Origin: Dyadobacter sp.
GTDB lineage: Bacteria > Bacteroidota > Bacteroidia > Cytophagales > Spirosomataceae
NCBI RefSeq assembly: GCF_017744695.1
Contig: NZ_JAGIAS010000004.1
Location: 79,303 to 143,302 of the forward strand
DNA length: 64,000 nucleotides
Direction: 5' to 3'
Shown: positions 25,338 to 33,569 of the stretch, in pieces
How positions within the stretch are numbered: the stretch's first letter is position 1
Layout: each line of letters begins with the position of its first letter
Translations under genes and position numbers: made by a program
Notes under the pieces: model-generated
What the model was told of the DNA's origin: nothing
The model's database searches: none
What the model saw: only the letters and a program-made list of their open reading frames with translations

Positions 25338-26012
25338 ATGCCTTTCGAAGATCAAGAACTTATCGGAATCGGAACTGGAGTCTATACGCTCACCGACATA
25401 TCCACCATCCTCGGACTAACACCTGCCAAGGTAAGCAGGTGGATAAACGAATATTGGAATCTTCATTTCAGTAAAACAGCACAACCTAGCTTCACAAGCG
25501 GCGCAGGGCGCGACAGGGTTACCAATTTTCTTACGCTTATAGAGTTCTTTACATTTTACCAGCTCCGGGAAGAAGGAGTTAGTGCCCAGAGAATTGTAAA
25601 GGCGCACCATATTCTTGCGAAAACCTTTCAAACACCGTACCCTTTTGCCAAATCCCAAATTTTAACCGACGGCAAGGCTGTTTTGTTTTCCGGAGAAGTC
25701 GGCAACATCATCCATGCGGATGAGACGTTACAGATAGCAATCAAGGAAATTTTGTCCCCATTTTGTAAAAAAGTCGACTTCAATCAAAATGATATGGCTG
25801 CGCGATTTTTCCCAATGGGGCGAAATCATGATGTTGTGATCGATCCAAAAAGGCAGTTTGGACAACCAATTATAGAGGGAACAAATATATTGACAGAAAC
25901 TATCTTCAATCTTTTCAGGGGCGGCGAGTCGGTTAGCATGATTAGCAGACTTTACAACCTAAAGCCTGGGCAAGTGAATGACGCTATCAACTATCACCGG
26001 GCGGCAGCATGA
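25338..26012 (+). CDS. DUF433-type antitoxin with N-terminal HTH
   Basis: A 224-residue protein. Residues about 15-45 ('VYTLTDISTILGLTPAKVSRWINEYW') look like a MerR-like winged-helix start, and the C-terminal segment ('FGQPIIEGTNILTETIFNL...GGESVSMISRLYNLKPGQVNDAI') is the DUF433 signature. DUF433 proteins are commonly paired with small PIN-like proteins as antitoxins that also bind DNA. Here the next gene encodes exactly such a PIN-like protein and begins within this stop codon (ATGA). Autoregulation through the HTH is inferred. Confidence 0.8.
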   Translation: MPFEDQELIGIGTGVYTLTDISTILGLTPAKVSRWINEYWNLHFSKTAQPSFTSGAGRDRVTNFLTLIEFFTFYQLREEGVSAQRIVKAHHILAKTFQTPYPFAKSQILTDGKAVLFSGEVGNIIHADETLQIAIKEILSPFCKKVDFNQNDMAARFFPMGRNHDVVIDPKRQFGQPIIEGTNILTETIFNLFRGGESVSMISRLYNLKPGQVNDAINYHRAAA

Positions 26013-26410
26013 CAAAAATTTACATCGACGAAAACATCTCACCGCACATTGCCGTGGGGCTGGCTATCCTTGAAAAACCAAATGGAGACCAATTTGAAGT
26101 GCATTCGATAGAAAGTACCTTCGGACGTGGTGCCAAAGATGAAGAATGGTTACCCAAAATTGGTGAGGAGGGTGCTGTTGTTATTACCCAGGATCTCAAT
26201 ATTCACCGCACGAGAAGTCAACGCGAATTATTTGAAAAGTTTAATGTTGGAGTATTTTTCCTGAGCCTGCCATCCAAAACCGGCTACCAGTATTGGGAAA
26301 TGGTTGAACAGATCATCAAACGTTGGCGCGATATTAAGAAGCATTGTAAAGGGAAACGGCCATTTGCATTTAGGTGCACATCGCGAGGCAATGACTTTGA
26401 GCGACTATAA
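26009..26410 (+). CDS. PIN-like (DUF5615-type) putative toxin
   Basis: A 133-residue protein beginning 'KIYIDENISPHIAVGLAIL', with the acidic 'DE' near the N-terminus and 'VVITQDLNIHRTRSQRELF' carrying the central aspartate, the layout of the DUF5615/Mut7-C-like PIN fold. PIN proteins of this type are metal-dependent RNases in predicted toxin-antitoxin pairs with DUF433 partners. It overlaps the antitoxin gene by 4 bp. RNase activity and target are inferred from the family, not shown. Confidence 0.78.
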   Translation: MTKIYIDENISPHIAVGLAILEKPNGDQFEVHSIESTFGRGAKDEEWLPKIGEEGAVVITQDLNIHRTRSQRELFEKFNVGVFFLSLPSKTGYQYWEMVEQIIKRWRDIKKHCKGKRPFAFRCTSRGNDFERL

Positions 26411-26446
26411 ATACACCTCACCACTCCGCCATAACCACTTTCTCCC

Positions 26447-26454
26447 TACCTTTG
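26447..26454 (+). promoter_or_regulatory. -7 element abutting hemE
   Basis: TACCTTTG exactly matches TAnnTTTG and ends 4 bp before the hemE ATG. If it is used, transcription would begin at or just after the start codon, giving a leaderless message or forcing a slightly later start. No -33 TTG is visible. Confidence 0.4.
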
Positions 26455-26458
26455 CCGC

Positions 26459-27487
26459 ATGAATCTGAAAAATGACCTTTTGCTTCGGGCGGCACGGGGG
26501 GAGAAGACCGAACGTACGCCTGTTTGGATGATGCGCCAGGCCGGACGCATCCTTGCAGAATACCGGGCCGTTCGCGAGAAAGCCGGAAGTTTTATCAACC
26601 TTGCCACTACTCCTGAAATGGCAGCGGAAGTGACCCTGCAACCCGTCGACTTGCTGGGTGTGGACGCTGCCATAATATTTTCCGATATCCTGGTCATTCC
26701 CGAGGCGATGGGACTGCCTTATGAAATGGTGGAACAACGCGGGCCCGTTTTCCCAAGCACGGTGCATACGTTGGGCGACCTGCAAAAACTACATATTGCC
26801 GAGCCGGAAACGGACCTGAAATATGTACTGGACGCTATTAAGATTACGAAGGAAGGCCTCGCAGGCCGCGTTCCGCTGATCGGTTTCGCGGGTGCACCCT
26901 TCACGATCTTCTGCTACATGACGGAAGGTAAAGGCTCCAAGACCTTCTCGGTTGCGAAAAAGCATCTGTACGCCAATCCCGAATTTTCGCATACATTATT
27001 ACAACAAATCACCGACAGCACGATCGCCTATCTCAAAGCGCAGATCGCTGCCGGTGCCGACATTGTACAACTTTTCGATTCCTGGGCGGGCATTTTGTCG
27101 CCGGAGCAATATCGCGTATTCTCGCTGCCTTACATCAAACAGATTTGCGACGCCATTACCGAAGTACCGGTGACTGTTTTCGCCAAAGGGGCATTCTTCG
27201 CCAGAAAAGAAATTGGTGAACTGAACTGCTCGGTAGTGGGTCTCGACTGGAATATGGACATCGCCGAGTCGCGCGAGCTGATCCCGAACAAAACTTTACA
27301 AGGTAACCTTGACCCCTGCGTACTGTATTCTTCGTACGACCAGATCCGGGCGGAGGTGAAGAAAATGGTGAACCAGTTTGGTACACAGCGTTACATTGCC
27401 AACCTCGGTCACGGCGTTTATCCCGACACCGACCCCGACAAGGTACGGTGCTTCATCGAGGCGGTTAAAGAGTATTCTTCCCTGTAA
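26459..27487 (+). CDS. hemE: Uroporphyrinogen decarboxylase
   Basis: A 342-residue enzyme that removes the four acetate carboxyls of uroporphyrinogen III to give coproporphyrinogen III in haem synthesis. Signature motifs are '[17 protein letters not shown]' near residue 20 and '[18 protein letters not shown]' near 140, with '[13 protein letters not shown]' at the C-terminal end. Length is normal. The start ATG is only 4 bp after a promoter-like -7 box, and a phosphatase gene begins 2 bp after the stop, so the two probably share a transcript. Confidence 0.95.
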   Translation: MNLKNDLLLRAARGEKTERTPVWMMRQAGRILAEYRAVREKAGSFINLATTPEMAAEVTLQPVDLLGVDAAIIFSDILVIPEAMGLPYEMVEQRGPVFPSTVHTLGDLQKLHIAEPETDLKYVLDAIKITKEGLAGRVPLIGFAGAPFTIFCYMTEGKGSKTFSVAKKHLYANPEFSHTLLQQITDSTIAYLKAQIAAGADIVQLFDSWAGILSPEQYRVFSLPYIKQICDAITEVPVTVFAKGAFFARKEIGELNCSVVGLDWNMDIAESRELIPNKTLQGNLDPCVLYSSYDQIRAEVKKMVNQFGTQRYIANLGHGVYPDTDPDKVRCFIEAVKEYSSL

Positions 27488-27489
27488 AT

Positions 27490-28014
27490 ATGGCTTTGCA
27501 CCAAAACAAATGCATATTCCTCGACCGCGACGGAGTACTGAACGAGGATTGCCCGGATTATTTGTACAAGCTGGAAGAGCTCGTTATTCCCGAAGGGGTT
27601 GTGGACGCATTGCGAATGCTGAAAGAGGCTGGTTTCCTGTTAATTGTCATCACAAACCAGGCGGGTATCGCCAAGGGGCTTTACACGGCGGATGATGTTT
27701 ATGCTATTCACGAAGCTATGCAAGACGCTTCGGGTAATGCCCTCGACGACCTGTATTTCTCACCTTATCACCCCGCCTATTCCGGCAACTCATTGTCGCG
27801 GAAGCCGGGATCTTTACTGATTGAGAAGGCCATTGCTAAATATGATATCGATCCCGCGCAATCATGGATGATCGGCGACCGGGACAGGGATATGGAAGCA
27901 GGAAAGAATGTGGGTTTGAAAACGGTTCACATCATCCCGAATGCAGAAGAATCGACGGGAGATTATACCGCTGTGAATTTACTGGAAGCAGCCAGACTGA
28001 TATTGAAGCAGTAA
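27490..28014 (+). CDS. GmhB-like HAD phosphatase lacking zinc cysteines
   Basis: A 174-residue HAD-IIIA phosphatase. Catalytic blocks are 'IFLDRDGVLNEDCPDY' (nucleophile and acid aspartates), 'VITNQAGIAKG', the lysine in 'SRKPGSLL' and 'MIGDRDRDMEAGKN'. This matches D-glycero-D-manno-heptose-1,7-bisphosphate phosphatase and the HisB N-terminal domain. However, the zinc loop that in GmhB/HisB reads Cys-x-His...Cys-x-Cys here reads 'FSPYHPAYSGNSLSRKP' with no cysteine, so the structural zinc is probably absent. The substrate may therefore be heptose bisphosphate, histidinol phosphate or another sugar phosphate. It lies 2 bp after hemE. Confidence 0.82.
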   Translation: MALHQNKCIFLDRDGVLNEDCPDYLYKLEELVIPEGVVDALRMLKEAGFLLIVITNQAGIAKGLYTADDVYAIHEAMQDASGNALDDLYFSPYHPAYSGNSLSRKPGSLLIEKAIAKYDIDPAQSWMIGDRDRDMEAGKNVGLKTVHIIPNAEESTGDYTAVNLLEAARLILKQ

Positions 28015-28015
28015 A

Positions 28016-28144
28016 TTAAGCTTTTACTACCGGCGCAGGCTGCGTTTTCTGTATTGATCCGTAAGCAGGGCAGGCGTGTTTGGTGCAAGATGATGCCACC
28101 GCCAATGTTCCGCAAACAGCTACAAGAAGTAAGATCTTTTTCAT
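28016..28144 (-). CDS. 42-residue cysteine-containing lipoprotein, missed by the ORF track
   Basis: ATG at 28144 to TAA at 28016-28018 encodes 42 residues: a basic start (MKKILLL), a hydrophobic stretch and a lipobox-like 'VASSC' with the lipidation cysteine near residue 20, then a short tail with 'TKHACPAYG'. Very small lipoproteins with a second cysteine in a 'CPAYG'-like motif recur in Bacteroidota, though their role is unknown. A perfect TATTTTTG promoter element lies 30-37 bp upstream of the start, and the stop is one base past the phosphatase gene that converges with it. Coding is supported by the signal sequence and promoter. Confidence 0.7.
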   Translation of the reverse strand: MKKILLLVAVCGTLAVASSCTKHACPAYGSIQKTQPAPVVKA

Positions 28145-28173
28145 TTTCCAGTTCGTATAAGATTTTGTCACTA

Positions 28174-28181
28174 CAAAAATA
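28174..28181 (-). promoter_or_regulatory. -7 element of the small lipoprotein gene
   Basis: On the minus strand TATTTTTG matches TAnnTTTG exactly; predicted transcription begins near 28167, leaving a leader of about 23 nt before the ATG. It lies in the T-rich tail of the hairpin at 28189-28244. Confidence 0.45.
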
Positions 28182-28188
28182 TAAAATT

Positions 28189-28244
28189 AAGTTCTTTGAA
28201 TGAGCGTTTTAGCCTGACTAATAACGAACTCATTCAAAGAACTT
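28189..28244 (-). terminator. Long hairpin after arginine decarboxylase
   Basis: Perfect 16-bp arms AAGTTCTTTGAATGAG and CTCATTCAAAGAACTT separated by 24 nt, 11 bp after the speA stop. On the minus strand the second arm runs into an A/T-rich tail with several Ts, consistent with termination, though the loop is large. It lies directly upstream of the small lipoprotein promoter and could also act in its regulation. Confidence 0.6.
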
Positions 28245-28255
28245 TATATACGGGG

Positions 28256-29749
28256 TCAGATTTTTGTTTCCGCCAGCTCCTCCTCGGGCTCGACCGCTTT
28301 GGTATCCTTCTGCGGCTGACGGTCCTGCGGAGCACGGTCCTGAGGGCCGAATGGTTCTTCCTTGAAACCTAACACCCTCAACATCGAGTCGCTGTTCTGT
28401 TCCTCCGCAAAAACGCGGGTCGTTAAACGGCCTTCCTCGTCGCGATCGATCAGCACATGCTTCGGTGCAGGGATCAGGCAGTGTTGAATACCGCCATAAC
28501 CACCGAGTGACTCCTGGTACGCACCGGTGTGGAAGAAGCCAATATATTGCGGCTCGTTGTCTTCGAAAATCGGCATGTACAAATCTGCGCTGTGCATTTC
28601 GCTGTTATAGAAATCCTGCGAGTCGCACGTTAATCCGCCGAGATTGACCTTTTGATAAGGATTATCCCAGTTATTGATCGGCAGCATAATGTACTTCTGG
28701 TTCATACCCCACGAATCGGGAAGCTGGGTAATGAACGAACCATTGATCATGTACCAGAGCTCTTTATCGTTTTGGAGCTTTTTGTCGATGATTTCATAAA
28801 TCACCGCGCCGCTCTCTCCCACCGTATAGCTTCCAAACTCTGTGAAAATGTGCGGAACAGGAACGTTGTTCTTGTTGCAGATCCACTGGATGTTTTCGAT
28901 GATCTCGTCGATCATCTGCTGGTAATCGTAGTTGGATTGCAGCGAAGTCTGAATCGGAAGGCCCCCACCAATGTCGATCGAATCGAGGTCAGGGCAGATC
29001 TTCTTCATTTCGCAGTATTTGAACATGAAGCGGGTCAATTCGCTCCAATAATAGGCACTGTCCTTGATACCGGTATTAATGAAGAAGTGCAGCATTTTGA
29101 GCTTGAAACGAGGGTTCGGCTCGATTTTCTCCTTATAAAGCTGCTGCACGTCGTTATAGCGGATACCCAGACGTGACGTATAGAACGCAAAATTCGGTTC
29201 CTCGTCCGTCGCGATGCGCATGCCGAAATGCACCGAATCTGCCGTTACCTGTTGCTCGTACGATTCGATTTCTTTAAGGTTATCCAGAATCGGCACCACA
29301 TTGAAACCTTCGTTGATCAACTCGCTCAGGTATTGCGTGTAGCGCGGCAGCTTGTAGCCATTCGCCAGAATGTACGTGCTCTTATTGACTTTGCCGCGGC
29401 GGTAAAGCTCCCGGATAATGGGAATATCGAAAGCGGAAGACGTCTCGATATGGATGTTGTGCTTCAGGGCCTCTTCCAGCACAAAGCTGAAATGCGACGA
29501 TTTCGTGCAGTAGCAATAGGTATAAGTGCCTTTGTAGTTGTGTCTTTTGAAGGCATTACGGAAGAACATGTTGGCATTCTCTATATGTTCTCCGATCTTA
29601 GGCAGGTAATTGATCTTTAACGGCGTACCATGTTCCTTGATGATATCCATCAGAGGTACATTGTTGAACAGCAATTCATTGTTATCAACGTTGAACTCCA
29701 TGGTCGGAAACTCGAACGTCTGCTGAATCAGGTCAATGTAGCTTTTCAT
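28256..29749 (-). CDS. speA: Arginine decarboxylase (PLP fold III)
   Basis: A 497-residue fold-type III PLP decarboxylase. The PLP lysine lies in 'YTYCYCTKSSHF' near residue 83; 'IETSSAFDIPII', 'ILANGYKLPRY', 'IDIGGGLPIQ' near residue 250 and 'LGGLTCDSQDFY' (with the catalytic cysteine and aspartate) match biosynthetic arginine decarboxylases. It makes agmatine, the first step to putrescine or spermidine. The C-terminus carries a low-complexity tail with 'PQDRAPQDRQPQKD', probably disordered. A large gene-free region lies upstream and a hairpin downstream, so it is monocistronic. Confidence 0.88.
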   Translation of the reverse strand: MKSYIDLIQQTFEFPTMEFNVDNNELLFNNVPLMDIIKEHGTPLKINYLPKIGEHIENANMFFRNAFKRHNYKGTYTYCYCTKSSHFSFVLEEALKHNIHIETSSAFDIPIIRELYRRGKVNKSTYILANGYKLPRYTQYLSELINEGFNVVPILDNLKEIESYEQQVTADSVHFGMRIATDEEPNFAFYTSRLGIRYNDVQQLYKEKIEPNPRFKLKMLHFFINTGIKDSAYYWSELTRFMFKYCEMKKICPDLDSIDIGGGLPIQTSLQSNYDYQQMIDEIIENIQWICNKNNVPVPHIFTEFGSYTVGESGAVIYEIIDKKLQNDKELWYMINGSFITQLPDSWGMNQKYIMLPINNWDNPYQKVNLGGLTCDSQDFYNSEMHSADLYMPIFEDNEPQYIGFFHTGAYQESLGGYGGIQHCLIPAPKHVLIDRDEEGRLTTRVFAEEQNSDSMLRVLGFKEEPFGPQDRAPQDRQPQKDTKAVEPEEELAETKI

Positions 29750-30298
29750 TGATTTGTTTGTCGCGATGGCAATTAGTGAATTGGGGTTAAAAAATAGGAA
29801 CGAAAATGACCCGAAAATTGGTCAGAATATGTGTCATTTCCAAACACGGATCACTGGCAAATCATTCCCATTCGAAAGCAATTTATCTCTCTATTTGCCA
29901 AGTTCATACCTGAAAATCCCCGCTTAATAATTATTTAATTGACCAACCGGCCCCGTGCTACCTATTTTCAGGCCGGAAATTCGGAAATCGCACCAACTGC
30001 TTCCGGTTCCGCGCTCATTCACAGCGCCTTGTGTTGGACTATTTATTCTAAATATAATCCTATTCAAAATTTATACATTTCTCAACAGCTAAAAACCATC
30101 CTATGATTTCTCTCAAAAAGGCCGCGCTCTGCAAACGGCCCAAATGCCACCAAAACCGCTAATAACCAGCGTTTAAAGGTTATTTTTCGCCACACTTGTG
30201 TCTTCTTTGCCAATTATTGACTACTAATTCACAGAAAACTTTAAACATTCTCAGAGTTTTCTTAGTTTTTGTCATTCGAAAATTTCAAATTTGTCGCT
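29750..30298. other. Gene-free divergent regulatory region
   Basis: About 550 bp separating speA (minus) from the efflux operon (plus). No ORF of credible composition was seen on either strand. It contains an A/T-rich part, a short CCGGCC...GGCCGG inverted repeat near 29947-29975, and the AGAAAACT/AGTTTTCT inverted repeat listed separately. It probably holds both promoters and perhaps a long leader for speA. Confidence 0.5.
30233..30262. promoter_or_regulatory. Inverted repeat before the efflux operon regulator
   Basis: AGAAAACT (30233-30240) and AGTTTTCT (30255-30262) are perfect 8-bp inverse complements 14 bp apart, just upstream of the TetR gene. It is a candidate operator for that repressor; the spacing is wider than usual for one TetR dimer. 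Confidence 0.35.
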
Positions 30299-30940
30299 GT
30301 GAAAGAGCGAATTATCAAATCGGCATTGAACCTTTTCTGGCGTTATGGCATCCGTAGCGTCACGATGGACGACATTGCCCGCGACCTGGGGATTTCGAAG
30401 CGTACCATTTATCAGCATTACTCCGACAAGGAGGCCATTCTCGCCCTTGTGATACAGGAAGAGATCCGGACCCAGAAATGCGAAATGGAGAAACTGGAAG
30501 AGCTCGCCGAGAACCCCATTGAGGAAGCGATGTACGCCACAGTGCAAATGCAGGAAACGCTTGCCGACATGAATCCCACGCTGCTGTATGATCTGAAAAA
30601 GTATTATCCCAATGCCTGGGAGCTGTTTCAGAACTACAAACACGAGTTCATTATCAAAAACATGCGGGAAAACCTCCTCAGAGGAATCGAAATGGGTCTA
30701 TACCGGCCTGACATCGACGTGGATGTACTCTCGCTCCTGCGTGTGGAGCAGATCGTGCTTGCTTTCGACCCGACCGTTTACCCCGCCAAGAAATTCAATA
30801 TCATGCACGTGCAAACCCAGTTTCTCGGGCACTTTTTGAGGGGGATACTTTCGGAAAAAGGCTTTGAATACTACAACACCATAAAAGATAAACCAGCAAC
30901 TGAACTCAATATCCATGAAAAATGCCAGAACAATACGTAG
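30299..30940 (+). CDS. TetR/AcrR regulator of the RND efflux operon
   Basis: About 213 residues from GTG 30299 ('VKERIIKSALNLFWRYG'). The helix-turn-helix is 'SVTMDDIARDLGISKRTIYQHYSDKEAI'. The ORF track starts at TTG 30269, which adds ten residues without family likeness; GTG 30299 places the start where TetR proteins usually begin, but the TTG cannot be excluded. The last 26 bp overlap the TolC-family gene, so regulator and pump are one operon and the protein probably represses its own transcription. Its C-terminal domain, with 'LADMNPTLLYDLKKYYPNAW', resembles regulators of efflux operons in Bacteroidota. Confidence 0.83.
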   Translation: MKERIIKSALNLFWRYGIRSVTMDDIARDLGISKRTIYQHYSDKEAILALVIQEEIRTQKCEMEKLEELAENPIEEAMYATVQMQETLADMNPTLLYDLKKYYPNAWELFQNYKHEFIIKNMRENLLRGIEMGLYRPDIDVDVLSLLRVEQIVLAFDPTVYPAKKFNIMHVQTQFLGHFLRGILSEKGFEYYNTIKDKPATELNIHEKCQNNT

Positions 30941-32276
30941 CACTTTGATGCTGCTCGCGGCACTGATCAATTTTGTACCACTTCATGCACAAACCGGCTA
31001 TTCATTAAAAGAGGCCGTTGATTACGCGATCAAGCACAATCTGAATGTCAAGAATGCACAGCTCGACGCCGTTTCGGCCGAGGCGCGCATTGGTGAAATC
31101 CGTGCGGCGGGCTTGCCACAGGTTACTGGGGCCGTTTCGTTGACCAACAACATTATCATTCCAAGGTTCTTTTTGCCTGCCAAGACTTTCGACCCATCGG
31201 CACCGGACGACGCACCACCAAGCGCTGTGAAGTTTGGTATCCCGTGGCAAGGTTCTGCGTCTGCTAACCTGAATCAGCTGATATTCAACGGCTCCTATTT
31301 CATCGGGTTGAAAGCGGCAGCAACTTACCGCGAACTGGCCCAAAAGAGTACCACTTCATCGAAAGTAACTGTTGCCGAAGCGGTAACGAAGGCCTACTAC
31401 TCGGCTCAGGTGGCGGAAGAACGCGCCAAGCTGCTCGACCTGAACATCGCCCGCGTAGACTCGTCCATGCGCGAGACGAAGGCCATGAACGCCAGCGGCT
31501 TTGTGGAGCTGCTCGATGTAAACCGTCTAGAAGTGCAAATCAACAACCTGCAAACCGAGCGCCAGAAGGTACAGAACCTGATCGAGCTGAGCTATGCATT
31601 GCTGCGTTTCCAGATGGGCATGCCGGCGAACGAGCCCATTAAGCTGACGGACGATATCAATGCGGTAAACGTAGCCGAGCTCCGGTCGGAGTCGGAGAGC
31701 CTGGACGTGAGCTATGAGAAGAGAATTGAATACTCCTTATTGAATACCCAGGAGAAATTGGCCATGCTCGACTTGCGCAATGTGCGCGCCGGCTATCTGC
31801 CCAGCTTATCGGCATCGCTGGGTTACGGATACAATGCTGGTATGGATAAATTTTCCCAGCTATTCAATAATCCATGGTTCAACAACATGGTACTGGCTGT
31901 GAACCTGAACATTCCGATCTTCGATGGTTTCACCAAAAAGTACCAGATCGCGCAGAAGAAAATCGCGATCGACAAGGTGAAGAACAACCAGAACTTGCTG
32001 AAACAGTCGATCGATCTGGAAAACAACCAGGCGAGCATTAATATCAGAAATGCATTTGCTACGCTGGAAACCCAGAAACGGAACCTGACGCTCGCCGAAG
32101 AGATCGTACGCGTCTCGAAAATCAAATACAAAGAAGGCGTAGGCTCAAACATAGAGGTGATTAATGCCGAATCTTCTTTGAAGGAAGCGCAGACGAACTA
32201 CTTCACCGCATTGTACGACCTGATGATTGCCAAAGTGGATCACAGCAAGGCCAGAGGCGAGCTTTATTCCGAATAA
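30915..32276 (+). CDS. TolC family outer-membrane efflux protein
   Basis: A 453-residue protein with signal peptide ('LMLLAALINFVPLHAQ') and the TolC duplication: two long helical hairpin regions, each opened by an amphipathic start ('YSLKEAVDYAIKHNLNVKNAQ') and with 'LPQVTGAVSL' and 'LPSLSASLGYGYN' marking the strands. It forms the outer-membrane channel of the tripartite pump. It starts inside the TetR gene and is followed after 45 bp by the membrane fusion lipoprotein, then the RND permease, in the order typical of Bacteroidota. Confidence 0.9.
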   Translation: MKNARTIRSTLMLLAALINFVPLHAQTGYSLKEAVDYAIKHNLNVKNAQLDAVSAEARIGEIRAAGLPQVTGAVSLTNNIIIPRFFLPAKTFDPSAPDDAPPSAVKFGIPWQGSASANLNQLIFNGSYFIGLKAAATYRELAQKSTTSSKVTVAEAVTKAYYSAQVAEERAKLLDLNIARVDSSMRETKAMNASGFVELLDVNRLEVQINNLQTERQKVQNLIELSYALLRFQMGMPANEPIKLTDDINAVNVAELRSESESLDVSYEKRIEYSLLNTQEKLAMLDLRNVRAGYLPSLSASLGYGYNAGMDKFSQLFNNPWFNNMVLAVNLNIPIFDGFTKKYQIAQKKIAIDKVKNNQNLLKQSIDLENNQASINIRNAFATLETQKRNLTLAEEIVRVSKIKYKEGVGSNIEVINAESSLKEAQTNYFTALYDLMIAKVDHSKARGELYSE

Positions 32277-32321
32277 TACCATTAACACTTAACAAAATTG
32301 AAACAGCTACTTACCAATACC

Positions 32322-33452
32322 ATGAAAACCAATATTCTGATTATAACCGCTGTTGCCACCATCATGGCCTCCTGCTCTGCTAAGAAAGAAGGTTTGGAGG
32401 GCAAAAAAGAAGAGCTTGCCGCGCTGAAAGCGGGACAAGTCGAGAGCGCCAAGAAAATCAAGGAGCTTGAAATCGAAATCGCGAAACTGGATCCCAAGAA
32501 AACGACGGAAGCCAAAATAAAGCCCGTATCGATCGACACGCTGAATGCCGAGACATTCAAGCATTATGTAGAGCTGCAAGGCACTGTCGACGCAAAAAAC
32601 AACGTGCTGGTTACACCTAAAACAGGCGGTGTGATCGTGGCCATGTATGTCAAGGAAGGCGACGCGGTAAAAGCCGGAAGCGTGATCGGGAAGATCGATA
32701 ACAGCATTCTGACCGAATCTATTGAAGAATTGAAAACTTCGCTCAGCCTCGCCAATACGCTTTATGAAAAGCAAAAGAACCTGTGGGACCAGAAGATCGG
32801 CACCGAACTGCAATACCTGCAGGCGAAAAACAACAAGGAATCGCTGGAAAAGAAACTGGTTACGCTGAATACCCAGCTTTCGCAGACGAATATCGTATCG
32901 CCAATGGCAGGCGTGGTGGACCTCGTGAATGTGAAAGTAGGTGAAATGGCTTCCCCGGGCGTAGGCGTAGTTCGCGTAGTGAACCTGGCCAACCTCAAAG
33001 TTTTGGCCAAAGTATCGGACGTTTATGCTGCCAGCGTGAAAAAAGGCGATGAAGTGATCGTCAAATTCCCTGACCTGAAAAAGGAATTCAAAGCGAGAAT
33101 TTCATTCGTGAGCACCGCGGTTGATCCGCTCTCCAGAACATTCACCATTGAGGCCAATCTGCCTTCCGACCGTGCTATCAAACCTAATATGATGGCGCAG
33201 GTGCAGATCAACGATGCCACCAGCAAGAATGCACTGGCAATCGACCAGAACTATGTCCAAAGCACGGAGAAAGGGAATGTGGTGTACGTAGCCGTTACCG
33301 AAGGCAACAAAAAGGTAGCCAAAGCAAAAGAAGTGAAGACCGGCCTGAGCTACAATGGCAAAGTCGAGATCCTTTCCGGATTGTCAGCAGGCGATGCGTT
33401 GATCACGCTGGGCTACCAGGAAGTGTCCGACGGCCAGCCGATCAGCTACTAA
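32322..33452 (+). CDS. RND efflux periplasmic adaptor (membrane fusion lipoprotein)
   Basis: About 376 residues. ATG 32322 gives a lipoprotein signal with lipobox 'IMASC'; the ORF track's TTG 32298 would put eight residues ahead of it and is unlikely. After the lipidated cysteine comes a charged coiled coil (about 20-55), the lipoyl half-motifs 'VLVTPKTGGVIVAMYVKEGDAVKAG' and 'TNIVSPMAGVVDLVNVKVGEM' flanking a helical hairpin, then beta-barrel and membrane-proximal domains ending 'ALITLGYQEVSDGQPI'. It bridges the TolC-like channel and the RND pump. Confidence 0.9.
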   Translation: MKTNILIITAVATIMASCSAKKEGLEGKKEELAALKAGQVESAKKIKELEIEIAKLDPKKTTEAKIKPVSIDTLNAETFKHYVELQGTVDAKNNVLVTPKTGGVIVAMYVKEGDAVKAGSVIGKIDNSILTESIEELKTSLSLANTLYEKQKNLWDQKIGTELQYLQAKNNKESLEKKLVTLNTQLSQTNIVSPMAGVVDLVNVKVGEMASPGVGVVRVVNLANLKVLAKVSDVYAASVKKGDEVIVKFPDLKKEFKARISFVSTAVDPLSRTFTIEANLPSDRAIKPNMMAQVQINDATSKNALAIDQNYVQSTEKGNVVYVAVTEGNKKVAKAKEVKTGLSYNGKVEILSGLSAGDALITLGYQEVSDGQPISY

Positions 33453-33508
33453 TATGAAGAGTGACGACCACAAAAGGTCAGCAATAGTCAGTGAGTCAGG
33501 TATTGTCC

Positions 33509-33564
33509 GTCATTCGGTCATCCACTCATTCAATCATTCAGTCATTCACTCATTCACTCATTCA
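33509..33564 (+). repeat. Octanucleotide tandem repeat before the RND permease gene
   Basis: Seven consecutive 8-bp units: GTCATTCG, GTCATCCA, CTCATTCA, ATCATTCA, GTCATTCA, CTCATTCA, CTCATTCA. The array ends 5 bp before the ATG of the RND pump. The 3' copies are the most uniform. Such arrays can change copy number by slippage and so alter the spacing upstream of the start codon. Confidence 0.9.
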
Positions 33565-33569
33565 ACATT

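Noticed and set aside
33509-33564. Octamer array considered as an origin-type iteron cluster
   Set aside because: Units are directly adjacent 8-mers in a leader between operon genes, with no DnaA-box-like or AT-rich unwinding region and no replication gene.
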